Assembly (NCBI GenBank): GCA_038200385.1
Contig: JBBPYA010000260.1
Location: forward strand, 1 to 13,731
Direction of reading: 5' to 3'
Source: JBBPYA01 sp038200385
GTDB lineage: Bacteria; Actinomycetota; Actinomycetes; Mycobacteriales; Geodermatophilaceae
Length of the DNA: 13,731 nucleotides
A program made the translations under genes and the position numbers. The notes under the pieces are model-generated. The model made no database searches. It was not told the DNA's origin and saw nothing but the letters and a program-made list of their open reading frames with translations. This document shows, piece by piece, positions 7,330 to 12,500 of the stretch. Position 1 is the first letter of the stretch. Each line of letters starts with the position of its first letter.

Positions 7330-8745
7330 ATGCCGGCCGCTGCCAAGTCCCGTCTAGCCCACCAGTGCACCGAATGTGGGTACGCAGCCGCGCGGTGGCT
7401 CGGTCGCTGCCCCGAGTGCCAGGCCTGGGGCACCGTCGTCGAGGTCGCGCGGCCAGCGGCTGCGCTCGGCCCCGCGAAGGCGAGTGCGGTGACCGCGCCG
7501 GCCAGGCCGATCGGTGACATCGACGTCGGCGTCGCGCGCGCCCACCCCTGCGGCGTACCCGAGTTGGACCGGGTGCTCGGCGGCGGGCTGGTGCCGGGCG
7601 CGGTGGTGCTGCTGGCCGGTGAGCCGGGCGTCGGCAAGTCCACGCTGCTGCTCGAGGTCGCCGCCCGCTACGCCGCCTCGGCGGGCCGGCCTTCCCTGCT
7701 CGTCACCGGCGAGGAGTCCGCCGCGCAGGTCCGGCTGCGGGCCGACCGGACCGGGTCGATGCACGAGCGGCTCTACCTGGCCGCGGAGACCGACCTCGGC
7801 GCAGTCCTGACCCACGTCGACGCGGTGGGTCCCGGGCTGCTGGTCGTGGACTCCGTGCAGACGGTGACCTCGGCGGCCGCGGACGGCTCGGCCGGGGGCG
7901 TGACCCAGGTCAAGGCGGTGACGGCGGCGCTGACCTCCCTGGCCAAGCAGCGCGGGATCGCCACCGTGCTCGTCGGGCACGTCACCAAGGACGGGGCCAT
8001 CGCCGGACCGCGGCTGCTCGAGCACATCGTCGACGTCGTGCTTTCCTTCGAGGGCGACAAGCACTCCACGCTGCGCCTCGTGCGGGCTGTCAAGAACCGG
8101 TACGGCCCGGCCGACGAGGTGGGTTGCTTCGAGCTCGGCGACGCGGGGATCCGCGGCCTGCCCGATCCTTCCGGGCTGTTCCTGTCCCAGCGCGCCCGGC
8201 CCGTTCCGGGCACCTGCGTGACGGTGACCGTCGAGGGCCGGCGTCCCCTGCTGGCCGAGGTACAGGCGCTGGCCGCCGCCAGCTCGCTGCCCAGTCCGCG
8301 CCGGGCGGTCAGCGGACTGGACTCAGCGCGGGCCTCGATGGTGCTCGCGGTGCTGGAACGCCGGGGCGGCGTCCGGCTGGCCAACCTCGACGTTTTCACG
8401 GCTACCGTCGGCGGGATGCGCGTCGTCGAGCCGGCCGCGGATCTCGCGGTGGCGCTCGCGGTGGCCTCCTCGGCCTCCGACCGGGCGTTGCCCGCCGGCC
8501 TCGTCGCCATCGGCGAGCTCGGGCTGGCCGGGGACGTCCGCCCGGTCAGCGGGATCGGTCGGCGACTGACCGAGGCAGGCCGGCTCGGTTTCACCCGGGC
8601 GCTCGTCCCGCCGGGCACCACGCCGGTCGACTGCGGCCTGTCGGTGACCGTCGTCCCCGATCTGCTGGGCGCGCTGCGCGGGGCGCTCCCCGACCCGACG
8701 ACCGCCAGACCCCCCGGTCAGCGTCCCGCCCTGCGCTCGGTTTGA
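7330..8745 (+). CDS. radA: DNA repair protein RadA (Sms)
   Basis: A 471-aa RecA-like ATPase that promotes branch migration and processing of recombination intermediates. The N-terminal zinc finger uses C13, C16, C27 and C30 (CTECG...CPEC). The Walker A motif GEPGVGKST lies at residues 97–105. The RadA-specific KNRFG motif appears as KNRYG (255–259), a conservative change. The C-terminal third is the Lon-protease-like domain (GGMRVVEPAADLAVALAVAS ... AIGELGLAGDVRPV). Length is typical. The gene lies directly upstream of disA, the arrangement in which RadA is known from Bacillus and mycobacteria to bind DisA and inhibit c-di-AMP synthesis. The 385-bp gap to disA makes a single simple operon less certain. 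Confidence 0.96.
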   Translation: MPAAAKSRLAHQCTECGYAAARWLGRCPECQAWGTVVEVARPAAALGPAKASAVTAPARPIGDIDVGVARAHPCGVPELDRVLGGGLVPGAVVLLAGEPGVGKSTLLLEVAARYAASAGRPSLLVTGEESAAQVRLRADRTGSMHERLYLAAETDLGAVLTHVDAVGPGLLVVDSVQTVTSAAADGSAGGVTQVKAVTAALTSLAKQRGIATVLVGHVTKDGAIAGPRLLEHIVDVVLSFEGDKHSTLRLVRAVKNRYGPADEVGCFELGDAGIRGLPDPSGLFLSQRARPVPGTCVTVTVEGRRPLLAEVQALAAASSLPSPRRAVSGLDSARASMVLAVLERRGGVRLANLDVFTATVGGMRVVEPAADLAVALAVASSASDRALPAGLVAIGELGLAGDVRPVSGIGRRLTEAGRLGFTRALVPPGTTPVDCGLSVTVVPDLLGALRGALPDPTTARPPGQRPALRSV

Positions 8746-8763
8746 GGGGCAGCACTTGTCGGT

Positions 8764-8783
8764 CGGGCGGTCATGACCGCCCG
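8764..8783. terminator. Perfect 20-bp palindrome after radA
   Basis: CGGGCGGTCA is followed immediately by its exact reverse complement. In RNA it can form an 8-bp stem with a CATG loop, 18 bases after the radA stop. No T-run follows. It is either a GC-type terminator for radA or a dyad protein-binding site; the sequence does not decide. Confidence 0.4.
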
Positions 8784-8821
8784 CGCCGCCGGCGCACCCC
8801 GCATCGCAGCCTCGGGTTGGC

Positions 8822-8912
8822 CGGTGGCCGGGAGCCGGTGGCCGGTGGCCGGTGGCCGGTGGCGGGTGGCGGGTGGCGAGTGGCGGGTAGCCGGCGGCGG
8901 GTGGCCGGTGGC
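8822..8912. repeat. Heptanucleotide tandem array, 13 units
   Basis: Thirteen consecutive 7-bp units fill 91 bp in perfect register. Six are CGGTGGC, three are GGGTGGC, and single variants are CGGGAGC, GAGTGGC, GGGTAGC and CGGCGGC. The four-unit run 8836–8863 is exact. The plus strand carries many closely spaced GG tracts and could form two-quartet G-quadruplexes. The array lies about 120 bp upstream of the putative disA −10. Such arrays are prone to copy-number change by slippage. Confidence 0.9.
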
Positions 8913-8933
8913 GAGCCGAGCCGGCTGCGGCCG

Positions 8934-9017
8934 GGTCACGGTCCGGCTGCGACGCGCTCGCCGACGGTCTGGCCCGGTCACGGTCCGGTTGCGACGCGCT
9001 CGCCGACGGTCTGGCCC
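8934..9017. repeat. 42-bp tandem duplication upstream of disA
   Basis: Two adjacent 42-bp copies (8934–8975 and 8976–9017) begin GGTCACGGTCCGG and end GACGGTCTGGCCC. They differ at a single base (CGGCTGCG against CGGTTGCG). The near-identity suggests recent duplication. The second copy ends 14 bp before the putative disA −10, so the duplication falls where upstream promoter contacts would lie. Confidence 0.92.
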
Positions 9018-9031
9018 GGTCGGCGCCGCCG

Positions 9032-9037
9032 TAGACT
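9032..9037 (+). promoter_or_regulatory. Possible −10 element (TAGACT) for disA
   Basis: TAGACT fits TANNNT and would start transcription near 9044, giving a leader of about 87 bases before the disA GTG. No convincing −35 is visible. An in-frame GTG at 9041 lies too close to this motif to be a leaderless start. Confidence 0.3.
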
Positions 9038-9063
9038 CCCGTGGCCCGGTCGCAGTCCGCCGG

Positions 9064-9083
9064 CCGGGCCCACCCCGGCCCGG
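9064..9083 (+). promoter_or_regulatory. GC-rich hairpin in the disA leader
   Basis: CCGGGCC (9064–9070) pairs perfectly with GGCCCGG (9077–9083) around the loop CACCCC, inside the predicted disA 5' leader and 34 bases before its ribosome-binding site. It could act as an attenuator or mRNA-stabilising structure, but may be incidental at this GC content. It does not resemble the ydaO c-di-AMP riboswitch. Confidence 0.25.
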
Positions 9084-9117
9084 GCCCGGCGTCCATCGGA
9101 CCGGCACTGCAACAGGC

Positions 9118-9122
9118 AGGAG
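9118..9122 (+). promoter_or_regulatory. Ribosome-binding site that fixes the disA start
   Basis: AGGAG is separated by eight bases from GTG 9131. The longer frame opening at GTG 9041 has no comparable site, and its first 30 residues are Gly/Pro/Ala-rich and unlike DisA, so 9131 is the start. Confidence 0.75.
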
Positions 9123-9130
9123 TTGTCAGC

Positions 9131-10213
9131 GTGGCCCTCCCGTCCGAGCGCGAGCCGGCGCTGCGGGCAGTGCTGGCCATGGTGGCACCGGGGACCCAGC
9201 TGCGAGACGGCCTGGAGCGCATCCTGCGGGGGAACACCGGGGCCCTCGTCGTCCTCGGTCAGGACCGGACCGTCGAGTCGCTGTGCACCGGCGGCTTCCC
9301 CCTCGAGGTGGAGTTCTCCGCGACCCGGTTGCGGGAGCTGGCCAAGATGGATGGTGCGGTCATCCTGTCCGCCGACGTCGGGCGCATCCTGATGGCCGCC
9401 GTACACCTGATGCCCGACCCGACGATCCCCACGTCGGAGTCGGGGACCCGGCACCGCACGGCCGAGCGGGTGGCCATCCAGTGCGGCTTCCCGGTCATCT
9501 CGGTGAGCGCGTCGATGCGGATCATCACGCTGTACGTCCGCGACCAGCGCTACGCCCTGGACCACCCCAACGACATCCTGTCCCGCGCCAACCAGGCACT
9601 AGCCACCCTGGAGCGGTACAAGCTGCGCCTGGACGAGGTGGCCGGCACGCTGTCCGCGCTGGAGATCGAGGACCTCGTCACCGTCCGCGACGCGATGAAC
9701 GTGAGCCAGCGGCTGGAGATGGTGCGCCGGATCGCGGCCGAGATCCAGGGCCACATCGTCGAACTCGGCACCGACGGCCGGCTGCTGGCCCTGCAGCTGG
9801 AGGAGATGATGGCCGGGGTGGAGGAGGACCGGATCCTGGTCTGCCGCGACTACGCGCCGCCGGGACGGCGCTCGCGCACCGTCGAGGCGGTCCTGGACGA
9901 ACTCGCCGCCCTGTCCACCACCGAGCTGCTGGACCCCACCCTGGTGGCCAGGGCGGTGGGGTACCCGGCCACGCCGGAAGCCCTCGACGCGGCGGTCAGC
10001 CCCCGCGGGTACCGGCTGCTGGCCAAGGTCCCGCGGCTCCCGCAGGCCATCGTGGACCGGCTGGTGGAGCACTTCGGCGGATTGCAGAAGCTGCTCGCGG
10101 CCACCATCGACGACCTGCAGGCCGTCGACGGCGTCGGCGACACCCGGGCCCGCGGGGTCCGCGAGGGGCTGTCCAGGATGGCCGAGTCCAGCATCCTCGA
10201 GCGCTACGTCTGA
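9131..10213 (+). CDS. disA: DisA, DNA integrity scanning diadenylate cyclase
   Basis: A 360-aa enzyme that condenses two ATP into the second messenger c-di-AMP and scans DNA for branched structures. The N-terminal diadenylate cyclase domain has the catalytic D74-G75-A76 (KMDGAVIL) and the R107-H108-R109 motif (GTRHRTAERVAIQ). The central helical spine contains ANQALATLERYKLRLDEV. The C-terminal helix-hairpin-helix DNA-binding domain is at LQKLLAATIDDLQAVDGVGDTRARG. Domain order and length match mycobacterial and Bacillus DisA. RadA, encoded upstream, is the known inhibitory partner. Repeats flank the gene on both sides, and its final codons (RYV, stop) recur in a downstream tandem array. Confidence 0.96.
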   Translation: MALPSEREPALRAVLAMVAPGTQLRDGLERILRGNTGALVVLGQDRTVESLCTGGFPLEVEFSATRLRELAKMDGAVILSADVGRILMAAVHLMPDPTIPTSESGTRHRTAERVAIQCGFPVISVSASMRIITLYVRDQRYALDHPNDILSRANQALATLERYKLRLDEVAGTLSALEIEDLVTVRDAMNVSQRLEMVRRIAAEIQGHIVELGTDGRLLALQLEEMMAGVEEDRILVCRDYAPPGRRSRTVEAVLDELAALSTTELLDPTLVARAVGYPATPEALDAAVSPRGYRLLAKVPRLPQAIVDRLVEHFGGLQKLLAATIDDLQAVDGVGDTRARGVREGLSRMAESSILERYV

Positions 10214-10280
10214 TCGGCGCCGCCGCCAAGGCGGGCCGCTCCGAGCCTGCAGATGCCGATCGGTCGCCGAGCCTGGACGG

Positions 10281-10396
10281 GCCGTGATCTCGGGGATCTG
10301 CCGGCTGTCCCGCCGTGATCATGGGGATCCGCCGCCCGTCCCGCCGTGATCATGTGCATTCGCCGCCCAGGACCGGCAAATCCCCATGATCACGGC
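10281..10396. repeat. 31-bp repeat family with inverted copy forming a long hairpin
   Basis: Direct units begin at 10281, 10312 and 10343 with GCCGTGATC (A/T)(T/C); the first two are 31 bp apart, as are the second and third. An inverted copy at 10375–10396 reads GGCAAATCCCCATGATCACG plus GC. Its 17-base arm 10380–10396 is the exact reverse complement of 10312–10328. The third unit and the inverted copy form an imperfect hairpin of about 54 bp (10343–10396; 20 of 24 stem positions pair). The placement between convergent genes fits a bidirectional terminator or a REP/BIME-like dispersed element. Confidence 0.85.
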
Positions 10397-10412
10397 ATGG
10401 CCGCGGATGGGG

Positions 10413-10428
10413 CGGGCTGTTCAGCCCG
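10413..10428. terminator. Short hairpin downstream of disA
   Basis: CGGGCT and AGCCCG form a 6-bp stem around GTTC (or a 7-bp near-palindrome). No T-run follows. It is a secondary candidate for ending transcription in this convergent gap. Confidence 0.3.
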
Positions 10429-10468
10429 GCCGGTGACACGAGAGGTCGGCGCCGTACCTGGGCGCGCT

Positions 10469-10506
10469 GCGGGAGCTCGGGCGCGGCGCGGGAGCTGGGA
10501 CGCGGC
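10469..10506. repeat. 19-bp tandem duplication
   Basis: GCGGGAGCTCGGGCGCGGC (10469–10487) is followed directly by GCGGGAGCTGGGACGCGGC (10488–10506), with two mismatches in 19. Confidence 0.75.
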
Positions 10507-10520
10507 GACGAACCCAGGAC

Positions 10521-10640
10521 GGGGCGGCGGGCGCTACGTCTGAACGGCGGGGCGGCGGGCGCTACGTCGGAGCGCCGGCGCGGCGGGCACAACGCCTGAA
10601 CGCCGGCGCGGCGGGCGCTACGTCGGAGCGCCGGGGCGGC
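10521..10640. repeat. 28-bp tandem array, four units plus a partial fifth
   Basis: Units begin at 10521, 10549, 10577 and 10605, each 28 bp with no spacers. A partial fifth (10633–10640) runs into the stop codon of the minus-strand membrane protein. Each opens GG(G/C)GCGGCGGGC. Units 2 and 4 differ at one base and each contains a 6-bp hairpin (GGCGCT ... AGCGCC, 7-nt loop). Units 1 and 3 share a CTGAACG core, so the array looks like a 56-bp dimer repeated twice. Unit 1 carries GCGCTACGTCTGAACGGC, matching the disA 3' end. Confidence 0.92.
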
Positions 10641-11371
10641 TACCGGAACGTCAGGGTGAAGTTGTCGCTCTGCGCGCTGCCCATCCGGGCCCGCAGCTGG
10701 TAGTCCCCCGGCGCCAGCTGGCTGCGCGTGGCCTGGCAGCTCCGGTCGGAGGTGAGCCCGGACCACTGCACGTCGAAGGTCAGCTTCTGCTTGGGCTGCA
10801 GTGTGCGGACGTCCTCGCCGGCCACCCGCTGGCAGTCGTTACTGCCCCAGAGCCGGGTGTCCCCGTCGAAGAGCCCCCACTCCTGCTGCGTGGTGCCCAC
10901 GTCGCGGACGCAGGGTTGGTCGCTGACGTTCTGCACCGTCATGAGCAGCGCCGGCTTGTCCTGCACCGACCAGCTGGGCTGCTGGGAGCCGGCCTGGACC
11001 GAGAGCATGGCGTCGGTGCACGGCACCGGCTGGGCCGGTGCCGTCGAGGTCGACGGGCTGCTCGTGGTCGGCGGGGCGCTCTTCGCGGGCGGGGCGCTGG
11101 TGGCCGGCGCCCCGGTGCTGGTCGTCGGGTCGCCGCCGGTGGACGTTGCCGGTGTCGTCGTGACCAGCGGTTGGGCCGGCACCAGCTCCAGCTGCGGCGT
11201 CTGGGCCGGTGCAGTGGACGTGGACGTGGCCGCGACACTGGCCGCCTGCGTGGTGCCGCCGCCGGTGACGAGCAGGAACGACACCACGGCGACGATCAAA
11301 AGCACACCGAACCCGAACAGCCGCCGTTTCCAGTACACCTGGGGCGGAAGGGACCCGACCGGATGCAGCAC
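10640..11371 (-). CDS. Single-pass membrane protein with Ser/Thr/Pro-rich stalk (Rv3587c-like)
   Basis: A 243-aa protein of unknown function. A short cytoplasmic N-terminus with LPPQVYWKRR precedes one membrane helix (about residues 18–36, LFGFGVLLIVAVVSFLLVT). A Ser/Thr/Pro/Ala-rich stalk of about 80 residues (TTTPATSTGGDPTTSTGAP...) follows. The outer C-terminal domain contains four cysteines, in PCTDAM, QPCVRD, NDCQRV and RSCQAT, that could form two disulfides. Topology and position between disA and mutY match M. tuberculosis Rv3587c. I chose GTG 11371 because a TANNNT element precedes it and it leaves 68 bp for divergent promoters. A GTG at 11416 would add 15 residues and leave only 23 bp to mutY. 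Confidence 0.75.
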   Translation of the reverse strand: MLHPVGSLPPQVYWKRRLFGFGVLLIVAVVSFLLVTGGGTTQAASVAATSTSTAPAQTPQLELVPAQPLVTTTPATSTGGDPTTSTGAPATSAPPAKSAPPTTSSPSTSTAPAQPVPCTDAMLSVQAGSQQPSWSVQDKPALLMTVQNVSDQPCVRDVGTTQQEWGLFDGDTRLWGSNDCQRVAGEDVRTLQPKQKLTFDVQWSGLTSDRSCQATRSQLAPGDYQLRARMGSAQSDNFTLTFR

Positions 11372-11378
11372 GGTAGCG

Positions 11379-11384
11379 ACCGTA
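11379..11384 (-). promoter_or_regulatory. Possible leaderless −10 element (TACGGT)
   Basis: On the minus strand TACGGT lies seven bases before GTG 11371, close to the geometry at radA and the DUF445 gene. There is no Shine-Dalgarno before that GTG. It is used here to support the shorter start of the membrane protein. Confidence 0.3.
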
Positions 11385-11439
11385 ACCGCGTACCGGTGCC
11401 GCGAGGCGCCCGGCACGCCGTGGCAGCATCACTTCCGCG

Positions 11440-12330
11440 ATGAGCCGGTCCCCCTCGATCCGATCCCTGGTCACCGTCGTCAACGGCTGGTACGCCGCGA
11501 ACGCCCGCGACCTGCCGTGGCGCCGTCCGGGCGTCGGCGCCTGGGGGGTACTCGTCAGCGAGGTGATGCTGCAGCAGACGCCGGTCCGGCGGGTGGAGCC
11601 GGTCTGGGCGGCCTGGCTCGCGCGCTGGCCGCAGGCTGCGGCACTGGCAGCGGACACCCCCGGTGCGGCGGTGCGGGCCTGGGGCCGCCTCGGCTACCCT
11701 CGCCGGGCGCTGCGGCTGCACGAGGCGGCGCGGGTGATCACCGAGCGGCACACTGGCACGGTTCCCGACGATCTCGACAGCCTGCTGGCGCTGCCCGGGG
11801 TCGGCGCGTACACCGCTCGCGCCGTGGCCTGCTTCGGCTACGGGCACGCGGTGCCGGTGGTCGACACCAACGTGCGCCGGTTCGTCGCCCGGGCCGTCGC
11901 CGGCCAGGCCGAGCCGGGTCCGCCGTCGACATCGCGGGACCTGGCCGCGGTCCAGGCCCTGCTACCGAACGATCCGGACCAGGCCGCCCGCTTCGGTGCG
12001 GCGGCGATGGAGCTCGGGGCTCTGGTCTGCACCGCACGCAACCCCCGCTGTGCGCACTGCCCGGTCCGGCCGCTGTGCCGCTGGCAGCAGCGGGGGGCAC
12101 CGGCCTACGCCGGCCCGGTGCGTCGCGGACCCGGGTTCGCCGGGACAGACCGGCAGGTCCGGGGTCTGCTGCTGGAGGTGATCCGGTCCAGTCCCGGCCC
12201 GGTCGGGCGACCCGCGCTGGACCTGGTCTGGCCCGAACCCGAGCAGCGGGCCCGCGCCTTGGCCGGACTCGTCGCGGACGGGCTCGTCGCGAGGACGACC
12301 TTAGGGACCTACGCCCTCCCCGAGGGCTGA
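11440..12330 (+). CDS. mutY: A/G-specific adenine DNA glycosylase MutY
   Basis: A 296-aa base-excision repair glycosylase that removes adenine mispaired with 8-oxoguanine or guanine. The catalytic E41 lies in SEVMLQQTPV. The helix-hairpin-helix LPGVGAYTARAV precedes the catalytic D142 (VPVVDTNVRR). The [4Fe-4S] cluster ligands C197-x6-C204-x2-C207-x5-C213 are complete. The C-terminal NUDIX-like 8-oxoG recognition domain of E. coli MutY is not recognisable; only about 80 residues follow the cluster, as is usual for short actinobacterial MutY (M. tuberculosis about 304 aa). The ATG at 11440 has no Shine-Dalgarno. It is divergent from the membrane-protein gene and convergent with clpC. Confidence 0.95.
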   Translation: MSRSPSIRSLVTVVNGWYAANARDLPWRRPGVGAWGVLVSEVMLQQTPVRRVEPVWAAWLARWPQAAALAADTPGAAVRAWGRLGYPRRALRLHEAARVITERHTGTVPDDLDSLLALPGVGAYTARAVACFGYGHAVPVVDTNVRRFVARAVAGQAEPGPPSTSRDLAAVQALLPNDPDQAARFGAAAMELGALVCTARNPRCAHCPVRPLCRWQQRGAPAYAGPVRRGPGFAGTDRQVRGLLLEVIRSSPGPVGRPALDLVWPEPEQRARALAGLVADGLVARTTLGTYALPEG

Positions 12331-12358
12331 GCCGGTCACAGGCGGCACGAGTAGCACC

Positions 12359-12420
12359 GGCACGAGGCGCACCCGCTCGCGGTGCAGCCGGCACGGGGAG
12401 CACGCGCCCGCGGAGCAGCC
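12359..12420. repeat. Degenerate 31-bp tandem duplication between mutY and clpC
   Basis: Two adjacent 31-bp copies (12359–12389 and 12390–12420) both begin GGCACG and end GCAGCC, with five mismatches. A 15-bp half unit (GGCACGAGTAGCACC) precedes them at 12344. The two halves of each unit are themselves similar, giving a 15–16-bp sub-period. It is noncoding. Confidence 0.65.
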
Positions 12421-12440
12421 GCACCGGCCGGACACGCCGC

Positions 12441-12475
12441 GAGCCCCGGTCGTCGGTGAGGACGATCCGGGGCTC
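12441..12475. terminator. Strong hairpin between convergent mutY and clpC
   Basis: GAGCCCCGG (12441–12449) pairs exactly with CCGGGGCTC (12467–12475). Inside it, CGTC pairs with GACG across the loop GGTGAG with small internal irregularities. The stem is about 13 bp and GC-rich and has no T-run on either side, so it would be a non-canonical bidirectional terminator. It lies 110 bp after mutY and 25 bp after clpC. Confidence 0.6.
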
Positions 12476-12500
12476 GGCGGGTGGTGGGTACTGCCGGCGG

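Larger units (their letters stand above)
8746..9130. other. Repeat-filled radA–disA intergenic region
   Basis: This 385-bp gap holds no credible gene. In order it carries a perfect 20-bp palindrome, thirteen heptamers, a 42-bp tandem duplication, a TANNNT motif, a GC-rich hairpin and the disA ribosome-binding site. Open frames crossing it are products of the period-7 and GC-rich repeats. Confidence 0.8.
10214..10639. other. Repeat-filled disA–membrane-protein intergenic region
   Basis: This 426-bp gap lies between convergent genes and contains no credible coding sequence. It carries the 31-bp direct/inverted repeat element, a short hairpin, a 19-bp duplication and the 28-bp array. The first 60 bp only show short echoes (CCGAGCCTG twice, GATCGG twice). 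Confidence 0.8.

Noticed and set aside
8822..8912. Chi-like recombination octamers (GCCGGTGG resembles E. coli GCTGGTGG)
   Set aside because: The resemblance follows from the repeat unit, has one mismatch, and actinobacteria use AdnAB or other systems without this Chi sequence.
9018..9130. c-di-AMP (ydaO-type) riboswitch in the disA leader
   Set aside because: The leader is too short and lacks the conserved ydaO core; only a simple 7-bp hairpin is visible.
8773..10287. 504-codon open frame across the heptamer array and disA
   Set aside because: A period-7 array stays open in all frames and encodes a 7-residue echo. The rest is an out-of-frame reading of disA.
10521..10640. 28-bp repeats as a CRISPR array
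   Set aside because: The units are directly adjacent with no unique spacers, and no cas gene is present.
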